DNA from: an uncultured Chlorobiaceae bacterium
GTDB taxonomy: Bacteria > Bacteroidota > Chlorobiia > Chlorobiales > Chlorobiaceae
NCBI GenBank assembly: GCA_903851385.1
Contig: CAINOC010000013.1
Coordinates: forward strand, 1-64,000
Length of the DNA: 64,000 bases
Direction: 5' to 3'
A model generated the notes under the pieces. It saw only the letters and a program-made list of their open reading frames with translations. It ran no database searches and was not told where the DNA came from. A program made the translations under genes and the position numbers. This document shows, piece after piece, positions 37,672 through 46,878 of the stretch. The first letter of the stretch is position 1; every line of letters begins with the position of its first letter.

Positions 37672-37710
37672 CTCGATTGCGGCTTATCTTTTACTGATGT
37701 CGCAATCGGG
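37672..37710 (+). promoter_or_regulatory. Stem-loop between atpE and atpF
   Basis: CTCGATTGCG (37672-37681) can pair with CGCAATCGGG (37701-37710): ten pairs, one of them G-U, across a 19-base loop. Only a short T-containing stretch follows, so it would be a leaky terminator or an RNA-stabilising structure. Either could make more subunit c than subunit b from one transcript. Confidence 0.5.
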
Positions 37711-37740
37711 CTTTATTAACCGTTAACGGAAAAATTGTTC

Positions 37741-38268
37741 ATGCTTACGTCAGGAATTATACTTCTTGCCGGTAGTCTTCTGAGCCCGAATCCCGGTCTT
37801 ATTTTCTGGACAGCGATTACCTTCGTGATTGTGCTGCTTATTCTCAAGAAGATTGCCTGGGGGCCGATCCTCAATGCGTTGGAAGAGAGGGAAAAAGGCA
37901 TTCAGTCATCCATTGACCGTGCGCATCAGGCAAAGGACGAGTCTGAAGCTATTCTGCGTAAAAACAAAGAACTGCTTGCAAAAGCTGACGCTGAATCTGA
38001 CAGGATTATCCGTGAAGGAAAGGAATTTGCCGAAAAACTCCGTGCTGATATAGCTGAAAAATCTCAGGCGGAAGCTCAAAAAATGATTGCCTCGGCAAAA
38101 GATGAAATCGATCAGGAAAAACGTCGCGCTCTTGCTGAGCTGAGAAATGAGGTTGCTGATCTTGCCGTCAGGGGCGCTGAAAAAATTATCAAGAGCAATC
38201 TTGATGCTGATACTCAGAAAAGGATCGTTGACACCATGATTCAGGATCTTTCAACAAACCGTAACTGA
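37741..38268 (+). CDS. atpF: F0F1 ATP synthase subunit b
   Basis: This 175-residue stator subunit has one N-terminal membrane span ([19 protein letters not shown]) and a long charged coiled coil (residues about 45-160) reaching towards F1. [16 protein letters not shown] is typical of the family. ATG 37741 is chosen with ACGGA upstream; a TTG at 37735 is also in frame. It is followed by atpH after 13 bp. Confidence 0.94.
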   Translation: MLTSGIILLAGSLLSPNPGLIFWTAITFVIVLLILKKIAWGPILNALEEREKGIQSSIDRAHQAKDESEAILRKNKELLAKADAESDRIIREGKEFAEKLRADIAEKSQAEAQKMIASAKDEIDQEKRRALAELRNEVADLAVRGAEKIIKSNLDADTQKRIVDTMIQDLSTNRN

Positions 38269-38281
38269 AAAAGTTCACGAA

Positions 38282-38818
38282 ATGTCAAGTGTAATTACAA
38301 GCCGAAGATATGCTTCCGCTCTTCTTTCAGCAGCTGAAGAGGGTAACTTTCTGGATCAGATTGTAGAAGAGCTTCAGGTGATTAAGGTTGTTCTTGAACA
38401 TTCGCGTGATCTTGTTCAAGCTTTGCGCAGTCCTCTTGTTAATGGTGATAAAAAAATCCATCTCTTCGAGGAGATCTTTAAGGACTCCATCGGGGATAAA
38501 ATGTTTCTTTTTTTAAAGCTTGTTGCCAGGAAAAAACGTGCAGGGATTCTGCCTGAAATTATTGACGAGTTTCAAATCCTTCTTGACGAGAAAAGAGGGA
38601 TAATCAATGTTGATATTACCAGCGCAGTTAAACTTTCTGACGAACAGTACAGCGAGCTGGTTCGGCGTCTTGAAGTTTATACGGGCAAGAAAATTCGGGC
38701 GAAGATGTCTGAAAATGAAAGCTTGATCGGTGGCGTCTCCGTTAAAATCGGTGATACCATTTTTGATGGCAGCATCAGTCATCAGTTAGAGAGGTTCCGT
38801 CAGACACTTGTTGCCTGA
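38282..38818 (+). CDS. atpH: F0F1 ATP synthase subunit delta
   Basis: This 178-residue soluble stator subunit joins b to the F1 head. SRRYASALLSAAEE at the N-terminus and MSENESLIGGVSVKIGDTIFDGS near the C-terminus are the family hallmarks. In most bacteria atpA, atpG, atpD and atpC follow. Here the operon ends with a strong terminator and a tRNA, so the catalytic F1 subunits must be encoded elsewhere. Confidence 0.95.
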   Translation: MSSVITSRRYASALLSAAEEGNFLDQIVEELQVIKVVLEHSRDLVQALRSPLVNGDKKIHLFEEIFKDSIGDKMFLFLKLVARKKRAGILPEIIDEFQILLDEKRGIINVDITSAVKLSDEQYSELVRRLEVYTGKKIRAKMSENESLIGGVSVKIGDTIFDGSISHQLERFRQTLVA

Positions 38819-38860
38819 GTGGCCATAACTATCTGGTGCGGACTCAATGTTTCGATATGG

Positions 38861-38890
38861 AAATAGCCTGCTTATGCAGGCTATTTTTTT
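38861..38890 (+). terminator. Rho-independent terminator of the atp operon
   Basis: A perfect 11-bp stem (AAATAGCCTGC 38861-38871 with GCAGGCTATTT 38876-38886), a 4-base loop and seven T residues at 38884-38890. It follows atpH by about 40 bp and closes the operon before the tRNA gene. Confidence 0.92.
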
Positions 38891-38949
38891 AAACTTTTTT
38901 GCATTATTTTTTAAGGCAGTGCGAAAAAAAATGCACCGCTGATAATCAA

Positions 38950-39022
38950 GGGGCTTTAGCTCAGTTGGTAGAGCGTCTCGTTCGCAATGAGAAGGTCAGG
39001 GGTTCGACTCCCCTAAGCTCCA
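38950..39022 (+). tRNA. tRNA-Ala (anticodon CGC)
   Basis: This is a 73-base cloverleaf: acceptor GGGGCTT with AAGCTCC, D arm GCTC/GAGC, anticodon stem TCTCG/TGAGA around loop TTCGCAA (anticodon CGC at 38983-38985, reads GCG), and T arm AGGGG/CCCCT with TTCGACT. The third acceptor pair is G-T (G3:U70 in RNA), the identity element of alanine tRNA, and the discriminator is A. The CCA end is not encoded. Confidence 0.96.
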
Positions 39023-39206
39023 CAACAGGTATTTTCTGTACGTTCCTTTCTCTTGTATCTTCGGTGTCCCTTCAGACTATCGAGGACCAATACAAAGGCA
39101 CTAAAAAATCTTCGGGGTGATTGCCCGCAAAGAGTTGGGGTTTCTTTTTCGGCAGTTTTGTATTATACGGTTCGGATTTCAAAAAAGAGGATAATGGAGT
39201 TGCTCT

Positions 39207-40109
39207 ATGCCGGTTGCCAGATTTTGTTCACGTTCAGTTGCGATGCTTTTTACTGCAGGTTTATTGATGAGTTCAGGATGTTCATCGTCCAAGCAGGCTG
39301 CTGCCCCGACTGCAGCGGTTATTGTTTCCGAAGGGTATGCAAAAGCCGAGAAGCTTTATGCTGAAAAGGATTATGACAGCGCGGCTCTCACGCTTGAATC
39401 TCTGCTTGTAACCTCACGGGCAACCCCTCTTGAGGACAAGGTGCTTTTTCTGCTTGGCGAGACCTATTACAATTCCGGTCAGTATCTGCTCTCTTCAGAA
39501 ATATTTACACGGCTGCTGAAGCAGGTGCCTTCAACTCATTATGCTCGAACTGCCCAGTTTCTGATTGCAAAATCACATGAAAAGCTTTCTCCGAATTTTG
39601 ATCTTGACCAGCAGGAAACCCATAAAGCCATAGATCAATTTTCCATTTATATGGATCTTTATCCCGCACCGGATGATTCAAAGACATTAAGCGATGTGGA
39701 GACCTACAGGGAGCTCTTGAAGATAAATCCGGAGAATCCGATATATAAGGAGCGATATGCGAAAGCCACCGCTGAACTTGCAAAAGCCGATTCGTTGAAA
39801 TATGCTGAAAAGGCAATTCCTGAGCTGAGAAATAAACTGGCTAAAAACATCTATTCTATTGCAAGGCAGTATGTTCAGCTCAAAAAATATAAAGCTGCCG
39901 TCATATTTTATGATGAGATATTAAAGCGCTACCCCGATACCGGATTTGTGCAGCAGGCATGGGCTGGAAAAATAGATGCTTTGGTAAAACGCCAGAAATG
40001 GTTTGAAGCAGGACAGGTGCTGGATCAGTACTTGCAGCTTTATCCGGTAAAACAGATGGAAATGAAGGGTACAAAAGAAAATATCAGTCAACATCTCAAA
40101 AAAATCTGA
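39207..40109 (+). CDS. Outer-membrane assembly lipoprotein, BamD-like
   Basis: This 300-residue lipoprotein has a signal peptide ending in a lipobox with Cys25 (LLMSSGC). The mature part consists of TPR-like helical repeats (AKAEKLYAEKDYDSAALTLES, then LFLLGETYYNSGQYLLSSEIF, and others), matching the BamD/YfiO layout. BamD belongs to the BAM complex that inserts beta-barrel proteins. GGAG lies 7 bases before the ATG. The call rests on repeats plus lipobox, so another TPR lipoprotein is possible. nadD follows after 13 bp. Confidence 0.75.
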   Translation: MPVARFCSRSVAMLFTAGLLMSSGCSSSKQAAAPTAAVIVSEGYAKAEKLYAEKDYDSAALTLESLLVTSRATPLEDKVLFLLGETYYNSGQYLLSSEIFTRLLKQVPSTHYARTAQFLIAKSHEKLSPNFDLDQQETHKAIDQFSIYMDLYPAPDDSKTLSDVETYRELLKINPENPIYKERYAKATAELAKADSLKYAEKAIPELRNKLAKNIYSIARQYVQLKKYKAAVIFYDEILKRYPDTGFVQQAWAGKIDALVKRQKWFEAGQVLDQYLQLYPVKQMEMKGTKENISQHLKKI

Positions 40110-40122
40110 CCGGAGGCTACAG

Positions 40123-40719
40123 GTGCATCTGGCGGTTTTTGGCGGAACATTTGATCCCCCGCATAATGGTCATCTCGCTCTCTGTCTTTATGCCAGAGAG
40201 CTCCTCGAAATCGATAGAATATTAATTTCGGTTTCCAATAATCCGTTTAAGCAGCATCACAGCGTTTCTGACGAACATAGAAAGCGTATGGCTGAGTGCC
40301 TCTCTTCGGAAATTAATCTCACTGGACCGTGCTGTCAGGTAAGCGGATGGGAGCTTGAAAAACAGCAGCCTTCATATACGGTCGATCTTTTGAAGTATGC
40401 CCGCCAACTCTACCCCCACGATAGCGTGACCCTCCTTGTCGGTGAGGACAGTTTCAGGGAGTTTCACTCGTGGAAGGATTATGAGAAGCTCTCTTCCCTG
40501 TGTGATATTGCGGTGTTCAGAAGAACCCCTGTCGAGGGAAGTGCTGCGCCTCCTGATGCTTTACTTCAGAAAGTATCTATAAAGGTTATTGATTTTGCCT
40601 ATGAGGTTTCATCAACCGAAATAAGGGAGCTCATTTCGACCGGGCAAAGCGTGTCGAGATTTGTGCCCCCCCGGGTGAACCGCTATATCACAGAGCATGG
40701 CCTTTACCAGGAGCCATAG
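40123..40719 (+). CDS. nadD: Nicotinate-nucleotide adenylyltransferase
   Basis: This 198-residue enzyme makes deamido-NAD from nicotinate mononucleotide and ATP. The nucleotidyltransferase motif GGTFDPPHNGHLAL opens the protein. LLVGEDSFREFHSWKDYEKL and a C-terminal SSTEIREL are typical of NadD. The start is GTG 40123, with CGGAGG upstream. It converges on argS with a 4-bp gap. Confidence 0.93.
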   Translation: MHLAVFGGTFDPPHNGHLALCLYARELLEIDRILISVSNNPFKQHHSVSDEHRKRMAECLSSEINLTGPCCQVSGWELEKQQPSYTVDLLKYARQLYPHDSVTLLVGEDSFREFHSWKDYEKLSSLCDIAVFRRTPVEGSAAPPDALLQKVSIKVIDFAYEVSSTEIRELISTGQSVSRFVPPRVNRYITEHGLYQEP

Positions 40720-40723
40720 CATT

Positions 40724-42382
40724 CTACATCGATTCCGGAGCTGAAACGCCGAGAATCCTGAACCCATTGCGCAATACCTGACGTGTCGCCAGAGAAAGAA
40801 AGAGACGTGCCTTCATGGTATCAGGCACCGCTTTGATAATGGGGCACTCCTGGTAGAACCTGTGAAAGAGTTCAGCAACTGAATGCATGTATTCAACCAT
40901 TTTTTGAGGCTCAAGCAGGCGCACGCTTGTTTTAATCATATCAGGAAAATCGAGCAGGGCAAATCCAAGCTGGAGTTCTGCCGGAGAGGTGAGCAACTCA
41001 AGAAGGTGGTGATCCGGGCTTGATGCGGGATCAAAGCCGGTTTCCTGCAGTGCCATGCGCAGGAGGCTGCAGATTCGGGCATGAGCGTACTGAAGATAGA
41101 AGACCGGGTTTTCTTTGGACTGCTTTTTTGCAAGGTCTACATCGAAGTTCAAGTGCGAATCCTTACTGCGCATGATAAAAAACAGTCTTGTAGCGTCGGC
41201 TCCGACATCATCAATCAGATCGTCCAAGAGATCAGCATTGCCTTTTCTTGTTGACATTTTAAGTGTCTGGCCGTCAACGGTCGTTGTCACAAACTGATTG
41301 ATGGCCACTTTAATGCGGCTTGTATCATTACCTAGAATTTTGAGCGCTTCGATGACATCAGGATACTCATCAATGTGATCGGCACCGAAAACATTGACAA
41401 TCATGTCAAAGCCTCTTTCGAACTTATTGATATGGTAAGCGATATCTGGCAGTCGATAGCTTGGTTCGCCCGAAGATTTAATGAGTACTTTATCCTTTTC
41501 CTGACCAAGCTTTGTGGTCATAAACCATGTAGCTCCATCGTATTCGGCAATGAATCCTTTCACCCGCAGTGCATCAATAACTTTCTGGTTGGCGGTTATG
41601 CCGGCTTCGTCGGGGGTGTAGAGAGTATGCTCGTTAAAAAAAGAGTCATGACGGATGCTGAGCCGTTCAAGAGTCATTTTTATTGAGCTGAAAATGATTG
41701 CTTCAGCACTGTTTTTAAAGGGCAGAACATCCTGGCTTTCTGCAAGAGCCGCTCCATGCTGGTGATATATGTTCCCGGCAATTTCGCGGATGTATTCTCC
41801 CTGGTAATGGGTGTCAGGAAACTCTATCGTTTTGCCGCACAGTTCCCGGTAGCGGAGCCGGACTGATTCTCCAAGAATCTGCATCTGCCGGCCGGCATCG
41901 TTGAAATAGTACTCCCTGGTAACCTTGTAGCCCTGTGATTCGATAAGATTTGCAATGCAGTCCCCCAGTACGCCGCCACGGCCGCGTCCAATGGTCAGCG
42001 GTCCGGTTGGATTGGCACTGACATATTCGACAATCGCTGTTTTCCCTTTTCCGACGGTTCCTTTTCCATAGGAATCACCGTCCCGCAGCACCTGCTGGAG
42101 CGAACGCATGATAAAGAGGGATGTCAGATAAAAGTTTATGAACCCCGGGCCGGCCACTTCGATTTTCGCAATGGTATCGGGAGGGAAAAAAAGATGTCCG
42201 ATAATTTCTCGCGCAAGTTCACGAGGGTTTCGTTTGCACTCTTTTGCTGTAAGCAGGGCTATGTTTGAGGAAAAGTCTCCGAACTTTTTGTCCGCAGGCT
42301 GTTCGATAATGATCTGTTTATCGGTCTCAATACCTGCCCGGCGGAGTGCGCTCTGGATGACAGGAAGAAAAAATTCATGCAT
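40724..42382 (-). CDS. argS: Arginyl-tRNA synthetase
   Basis: This 552-residue class I synthetase charges tRNA-Arg. The N-terminal Arg-tRNA-synt_N domain ([13 protein letters not shown]) and [12 protein letters not shown] lead into the HIGH region, which here reads TIGR (residues 130-133, then GRGGVLGD) in place of the usual H-x-[11 protein letters not shown] block stands at the KMSKS position, and the C-terminal DALR anticodon domain is present ([13 protein letters not shown]). The start is set at ATG 42382; the frame is open for 33 more codons without family similarity. The degenerate HIGH is unusual but the frame is intact, so the gene is probably active. Confidence 0.93.
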   Translation of the reverse strand: MHEFFLPVIQSALRRAGIETDKQIIIEQPADKKFGDFSSNIALLTAKECKRNPRELAREIIGHLFFPPDTIAKIEVAGPGFINFYLTSLFIMRSLQQVLRDGDSYGKGTVGKGKTAIVEYVSANPTGPLTIGRGRGGVLGDCIANLIESQGYKVTREYYFNDAGRQMQILGESVRLRYRELCGKTIEFPDTHYQGEYIREIAGNIYHQHGAALAESQDVLPFKNSAEAIIFSSIKMTLERLSIRHDSFFNEHTLYTPDEAGITANQKVIDALRVKGFIAEYDGATWFMTTKLGQEKDKVLIKSSGEPSYRLPDIAYHINKFERGFDMIVNVFGADHIDEYPDVIEALKILGNDTSRIKVAINQFVTTTVDGQTLKMSTRKGNADLLDDLIDDVGADATRLFFIMRSKDSHLNFDVDLAKKQSKENPVFYLQYAHARICSLLRMALQETGFDPASSPDHHLLELLTSPAELQLGFALLDFPDMIKTSVRLLEPQKMVEYMHSVAELFHRFYQECPIIKAVPDTMKARLFLSLATRQVLRNGFRILGVSAPESM

Positions 42383-42392
42383 GTTGGTTCTT

Positions 42393-43115
42393 TTATAATA
42401 GGGTCGCGGGCTGCTTCTGATGGATGAGAGTACAAAGATCATTGACAGAGAGTCCTCTGAAATCGTCGATAATCCGGACAATATTGTCGAAAGTGCTGAA
42501 TGCTTCTGCTTGGTTTGTTGTTGTTACGGCAACACATTTCATTCCTGCCTTTCTGGCTGCTTCAACACCGGGGATGGCATCCTCAAAAACAATGCAGGCC
42601 GAAGGGTCTACCTCCAGCAGCTCGGCGGCACGAAGAAAAATATCAGGATGGGGTTTGCCGTTGCGGACATGGGCGGGGTTTACAATGGCCTGGAATTTAT
42701 CTGTAAGGCTCAAAAGGCCGAGCACATAATCAATATTGCGAGGACCTGCACCGGTGCCTATGCCAAGCCGGATATCTCTTGCCGCCGCGGCCTCGAGGAA
42801 TTCAGAGAGGCCTGCCATGGGTTTGATGAGGTCGCGTGACTGGACGCGGTAGAGGAAATCCTTGAGTTCAGTAAGATGTTCGGCTTCAGCCTCACTGATA
42901 TTCGGGTCGAGAAAGTAGCGAAGCACATCAAGACCTTTCATTCCTGCGGTTTCTACAAGGTATCGCTGGGCATCGAGTCCCTCAAGGCCGTAATCTTTGA
43001 AGAGTTCCACCCAGGAATCGGCATGAAAACGCATATTGTCGGTCAGAACCCCGTCCATATCAAAAATAAAGGCGAATTTGCTGTTGCCGGGCATGCCGCT
43101 AATAGATTGTTGCAT
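42393..43115 (-). CDS. HAD-superfamily phosphatase/phosphomutase (beta-phosphoglucomutase-like)
   Basis: This 240-residue protein has the HAD motifs: DMDGVLTDN (nucleophile and general acid Asp), the Thr of GIGTGAG, the Lys of NGKPHPDIF, and [16 protein letters not shown] with acidic residues. A helical cap lies between motifs I and II, as in beta-phosphoglucomutase and small-phosphate hydrolases. The substrate is unknown. The start overlaps the trpS stop by one base, so it is co-expressed with trpS. Confidence 0.85.
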   Translation of the reverse strand: MQQSISGMPGNSKFAFIFDMDGVLTDNMRFHADSWVELFKDYGLEGLDAQRYLVETAGMKGLDVLRYFLDPNISEAEAEHLTELKDFLYRVQSRDLIKPMAGLSEFLEAAAARDIRLGIGTGAGPRNIDYVLGLLSLTDKFQAIVNPAHVRNGKPHPDIFLRAAELLEVDPSACIVFEDAIPGVEAARKAGMKCVAVTTTNQAEAFSTFDNIVRIIDDFRGLSVNDLCTLIHQKQPATLL

Positions 43116-44146
43116 CAGTTTGTTTCGCCCAGTTTCATGGCGGTTCTTACTTCCTGCATGGTATGGCGGGCAATGACTTTTGCCTTTGCCTCTCCTTCAA
43201 GAAGAATATTTTTTACGAGGTCCATCTGTGACTGATAAAAGCGCCGTTTTTCAATCAGCGGAGCAAGCTCAAGTGAGATATTTGCAGCACACAGCTTTTT
43301 GCAGTCTACACAGCCAAGAGAGCCTGAACGGCAATCTGCATCTATGCCGGCTAGTTGTTCTGGAGATGAAAACCTGGCGTGGTAACTGAATACCGTGCAG
43401 ACTTCAGGGTGACCAGGGTCATTTTTACGGATTTTAGCGGTATCGGTTACCGCTGTGCGCATTTTTTTAGAGACTTCTTCCGGGCCGTCTGCAAGCAGAA
43501 TGGTATTGCCTAGAGACTTTGACATTTTAGCCTTGCCATCGAGGCCCAGAAGACGCGAAAATTTGGTGATTTTGGGTTCCGGTTCGGGAAAGACCTCCCC
43601 GATAACGGGATGAGGGTAGTGATTGTTGAATTTACGGGCGATCTCTCTGGTAATTTCCACATGAGGGATCTGGTCCTCGCCCACAGGGACAACATTGCCT
43701 TTGTAGAGCAGGATATCGGCGGCCTGCAGAACAGGGTAGCCGAGATGGCCATAGACCATTGATTCCATATTAAGATCGCGTACCTGCTCTTTGAGCGTAG
43801 GGTTTCTTTCAAGGCGCGATGAGGTGATCAGCATGGAGAAGAGTAAAAAGAGTTCCGCATGTTCCTTGATCTGAGACTGGCGGAATACCGGGCTTTTTTC
43901 GGGGTCAACACCAGCGGCAAGCCAGTCGATCAGCATGTCAAGGGTGTTGGCGTATATGTCTCCGGTTTCAAGAGAGGTGGTCAGATTGTGGTAATCTGCA
44001 ATGAGAAAGCAGGTTTCATAGACATGCGCGCCTTTTTCGTCAAGCAGATTCTGTTGTTGAACCCAGCTTTCAAGGGCTCCGGTATAATGCCCGAGATGAA
44101 GTTGGCCTGTAGGCCTCATCCCGCTTAAAATTCGTTGTGCTGCCAT
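43115..44146 (-). CDS. trpS: Tryptophanyl-tRNA synthetase
   Basis: This 343-residue class I enzyme charges tRNA-Trp. Its HIGH-type motif is GQLHLGHYTGAL near the N-terminus, and its KMSKS loop is KAKMSKSLGN. VPVGEDQIPHVEITREIARKFN is the Trp-site region. It heads a minus-strand unit trpS-HAD-argS. The roughly 210-bp gap upstream faces the SRP RNA gene. Confidence 0.96.
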   Translation of the reverse strand: MAAQRILSGMRPTGQLHLGHYTGALESWVQQQNLLDEKGAHVYETCFLIADYHNLTTSLETGDIYANTLDMLIDWLAAGVDPEKSPVFRQSQIKEHAELFLLFSMLITSSRLERNPTLKEQVRDLNMESMVYGHLGYPVLQAADILLYKGNVVPVGEDQIPHVEITREIARKFNNHYPHPVIGEVFPEPEPKITKFSRLLGLDGKAKMSKSLGNTILLADGPEEVSKKMRTAVTDTAKIRKNDPGHPEVCTVFSYHARFSSPEQLAGIDADCRSGSLGCVDCKKLCAANISLELAPLIEKRRFYQSQMDLVKNILLEGEAKAKVIARHTMQEVRTAMKLGETN

Positions 44147-44356
44147 AAGATAATTGTTGCTGTTTCGACCGGGGAGAGTGCGGTTGATTCAGGCAAGTCA
44201 AGGGCGTTATTAATTATAAAGCTGTAAATGCCCAAGAAGTTATAACAGTTGACAGAAAGATAAAAGGGCTTTATTTGTTTTTTGTTTTCATAGCGCTATA
44301 TTATCGAACTTGTTTTTGAATTCTTGGCAAAAGAAGCCTTCAAAAACTGATATATT

Positions 44357-44458
44357 AGAGAGTAAGTCCTATACAACACTCGGTTGCCCAACCATGTCAG
44401 ATCCGGAAGGAAGCAGCATCCGGTAATTTGAGTGTGTGATATAGTAAGCTTACTCTCT
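44357..44458 (+). ncRNA. ffs: 4.5S signal recognition particle RNA
   Basis: The sequence contains the invariant apical block of bacterial SRP RNA, ATGTCAGATCCGGAAGGAAG followed by CAGC (about 44393-44416), the GGAA tetraloop and the asymmetric internal loop. The outer ends pair (AGAGAGTAAG 44357-44366 with CTTACTCTCT 44449-44458), and a T run follows, acting as terminator. The length of about 102 bases is the small eubacterial type without an Alu domain. It binds Ffh for co-translational membrane targeting. Confidence 0.95.
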
Positions 44459-44496
44459 TTTTTTATTTAGTCACTTTTAACAGGTCGGGAGCGGTT

Positions 44497-45546
44497 ATGC
44501 AGCCAGAATTTAGAAAAAAGGAGTTATTAAGCGCGCCGGTTCGCCATATTGATATTAAAAAGCTGAATGTTGTTTCTCTCGTCGAGCAGATGGGCGATAC
44601 GGCTTTTCAGGCAAGAAATCTTTCGAGAGCAGCTTCCATAGTTGATCTCATGCAGCAGGACAAGGAGTGTGCTGTCATTCTCACCCTCGCGGGCTCGCTC
44701 ATCAGCGCCGGATTGAAGCAGGTCATTATTGACATGATCGATAACCATATGGTTGATGCCATTGTCTCAACAGGCGCTAATATTGTTGATCAGGACTTTT
44801 TTGAAGCACTTGGATTCCGTCATTATCAGGGCACACCGTTTATCGATGATGCCACGCTCAGGGAGCTGCATATCGATCGCATTTATGATACCTATATAGA
44901 TGAGGATGATCTTCGGGTCTGTGACGAAACAACGGCTCTCATTGCCAACGCCATGCAGCCGGGTGTCTACTCGTCCCGTGAATTTATTGTTGAAATGGGA
45001 AAATATATCGAGGCAAACAACCACGATAAAAACTCCATTGTGTATAAAGCTTACGAAAAGGGCGTGCCGATTTTCTGCCCTGCGTTTTCTGACTGCTCTG
45101 CAGGGTTCGGGCTGGTGCACCATCAATGGAACAATCCTGACAAGCATGTTACGATTGACTCCGTGAAGGATTTTCGTGAATTGACCAGAATCAAGATCGA
45201 AAATGACAAGACCGGTATTTTCATGATCGGCGGGGGTGTTCCCAAGAACTTTACACAGGATATTGTTGTTGCTGCTGAGGTGCTCGGGTATGAAGATGTT
45301 TCCATGCATAAGTATGCGGTACAGATTACAGTTGCCGATGAACGTGATGGGGCGCTGTCCGGCTCGACCCTCAAGGAAGCGAGCTCATGGGGCAAGGTTG
45401 ATACGGTTTATGAGCAGATGGTTTTTGCGGAGGCCACTATTGCTCTTCCGCTTATTGCCGGCTACGCATATCACAAGCGTAACTGGGAAGGCAGAAAGGC
45501 TAAAAACTTCAATGCCATGCTGGATATTCAGCAGGTAAACGTTTGA
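44497..45546 (+). CDS. Deoxyhypusine synthase-like protein (bacterial DHS/homospermidine-synthase family)
   Basis: This 349-residue NAD-dependent enzyme is of a family best known from eukaryotes and archaea, where it modifies eIF5A with spermidine. The block [14 protein letters not shown] holds the active-site Lys (K300). [11 protein letters not shown] and [11 protein letters not shown] are NAD/spermidine-site regions. Bacteria lack eIF5A, so the likely role here is polyamine synthesis (such as homospermidine) or modification of another protein; the sequence does not say which. It follows the SRP RNA and precedes the transaldolase gene by 10 bp. Confidence 0.85.
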   Translation: MQPEFRKKELLSAPVRHIDIKKLNVVSLVEQMGDTAFQARNLSRAASIVDLMQQDKECAVILTLAGSLISAGLKQVIIDMIDNHMVDAIVSTGANIVDQDFFEALGFRHYQGTPFIDDATLRELHIDRIYDTYIDEDDLRVCDETTALIANAMQPGVYSSREFIVEMGKYIEANNHDKNSIVYKAYEKGVPIFCPAFSDCSAGFGLVHHQWNNPDKHVTIDSVKDFRELTRIKIENDKTGIFMIGGGVPKNFTQDIVVAAEVLGYEDVSMHKYAVQITVADERDGALSGSTLKEASSWGKVDTVYEQMVFAEATIALPLIAGYAYHKRNWEGRKAKNFNAMLDIQQVNV

Positions 45547-45556
45547 TGAGATTACA

Positions 45557-46225
45557 ATGAAATTTTTTATTGATTCAGCTGATCTTGAGGAAATTCAGAG
45601 CGCCAGGGATCTTGGAGTTCTTGACGGCGTTACCACCAATCCTTCGCTCATTGCGAAAATTGTCGGGGATCCATCCAGGTTTTCCTATCAGGATTTCAAG
45701 GACCATATTGCCAGGATATGCGACATTGTCGATGGTCCCGTGAGTGCTGAAGTGACCTGTCTTGAGACCCAGGAGATGATTGTTGAGGGTGAGGACCTTG
45801 CGGCAATTCACGATAACGTGGTCATTAAATGTCCGCTGACCATAAACGGACTCAAAGCCATACGGTATTTTTCAGAACAGGGAATCCGCACAAATGCGAC
45901 GCTTGTGTTTTCTCCAAACCAGGCGCTGCTTGCAGCCAAGGCAGGAGCGAGCTATGTGAGCCCTTTTGTCGGAAGGCTGGACGATATCAGTACCGATGGA
46001 ATGGGGCTTGTTGAGCAGATTGTAACCATCTATGACAACTATGGCTATACGACAGAGGTGATTGTCGCCAGCGTGCGCCACCCTCAGCATGTTGTTGATT
46101 CTGCGATGCTTGGAGCTGATATTGCTACGATCCCGTACAGTATTATCCGCCAGCTCGTCAACCATCCGCTGACAGATCTCGGGCTTAAAAAGTTTATGGA
46201 AGATGCTGCTGTCATGAAAAAATAA
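45557..46225 (+). CDS. tal: Transaldolase, TalC/FSA type
   Basis: This 222-residue small class I aldolase has the short-transaldolase pattern: [22 protein letters not shown], the Schiff-base Lys in VVIKCPLT (about residue 86), [20 protein letters not shown], and [12 protein letters not shown]. It transfers dihydroxyacetone units between sugar phosphates in the pentose phosphate pathway, or acts as fructose-6-phosphate aldolase. It lies 10 bp after the DHS-like gene and may be co-transcribed. Confidence 0.93.
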   Translation: MKFFIDSADLEEIQSARDLGVLDGVTTNPSLIAKIVGDPSRFSYQDFKDHIARICDIVDGPVSAEVTCLETQEMIVEGEDLAAIHDNVVIKCPLTINGLKAIRYFSEQGIRTNATLVFSPNQALLAAKAGASYVSPFVGRLDDISTDGMGLVEQIVTIYDNYGYTTEVIVASVRHPQHVVDSAMLGADIATIPYSIIRQLVNHPLTDLGLKKFMEDAAVMKK

Positions 46226-46272
46226 CAGCGCTCCCCCGCTTGAATGATGGCGACCTATTGCAACAAGGCTTA

Positions 46273-46791
46273 TCAGCGGGAGATAACCTCAACTTTTACT
46301 TTTGCGGTGCCTTTTTCGAAGAATCCCAGTTGTTTTGCGGCTTCAGCGCTCAGATCAATAACCCGGTCATCGACAAACGGGCCGCGATCATTGACTCGGA
46401 CTATGATTGATGCCTGGGTGGAAAGGTTTGTTACCTTTACCAGAGAGGGAAGTGGAAGATATTTGTGGGCTGCGCTTGGTTTTGAGGGGTCGAATGTTTC
46501 TCCATATGCTGTTGGCTGCCCATTATGCTGATCGAGGGTTTCCTTGCCGTACCATGATGCGGTGCCTGTTTCCTCATAGGCGATGGCTTCTTCGTAGTTC
46601 ATGGGCACATAGACCCTGCCGTTGATTATATACGGGGTGTTTTTGATTTTACCCAGCCGGTAAGCCTCCTCTGGTGAAATACCATTATAGTCACGCTTTG
46701 AATACGGGGTGCGTGTTGAGGTACATGAACTGAGTGCCAGAGGCAGCACTATGCATCCGGTCAGAATAAACTTTCGGATCATCTCTTTCAT
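46273..46791 (-). CDS. rlpA: Septal ring lipoprotein / lytic transglycosylase RlpA
   Basis: This 172-residue lipoprotein has a signal peptide with a lipobox ending at Cys23 (LALSSC), followed by a double-psi beta-barrel. GTASWYGKETLDQHNGQPTA and SIIVRVNDRGPFVDDRVIDL are RlpA signatures. RlpA cleaves denuded glycan strands at the septum. No C-terminal SPOR domain is present, so septal localisation by that route is not expected. It converges on the transaldolase gene. Confidence 0.9.
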   Translation of the reverse strand: MKEMIRKFILTGCIVLPLALSSCTSTRTPYSKRDYNGISPEEAYRLGKIKNTPYIINGRVYVPMNYEEAIAYEETGTASWYGKETLDQHNGQPTAYGETFDPSKPSAAHKYLPLPSLVKVTNLSTQASIIVRVNDRGPFVDDRVIDLSAEAAKQLGFFEKGTAKVKVEVISR

Positions 46792-46878
46792 TGTGTTTCA
46801 TTTGCTTTAAACATAGCTATTTTACGAGAAATTACCTGATAACCTGTATGTTTCATTACGGAGGCGTCATGTGGCTCG

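Noticed and set aside
38899-39120. Open frame running through the tRNA
   Set aside because: It is the familiar false protein read from a tRNA gene (QLVERLVRNEKVRGSTPL) and has no independent support.
44351-44356. TATATT as the -10 box of the SRP RNA gene
   Set aside because: It touches the mature RNA end, leaving no room for the usual 6-8 bp before the start; the promoter was not assigned.
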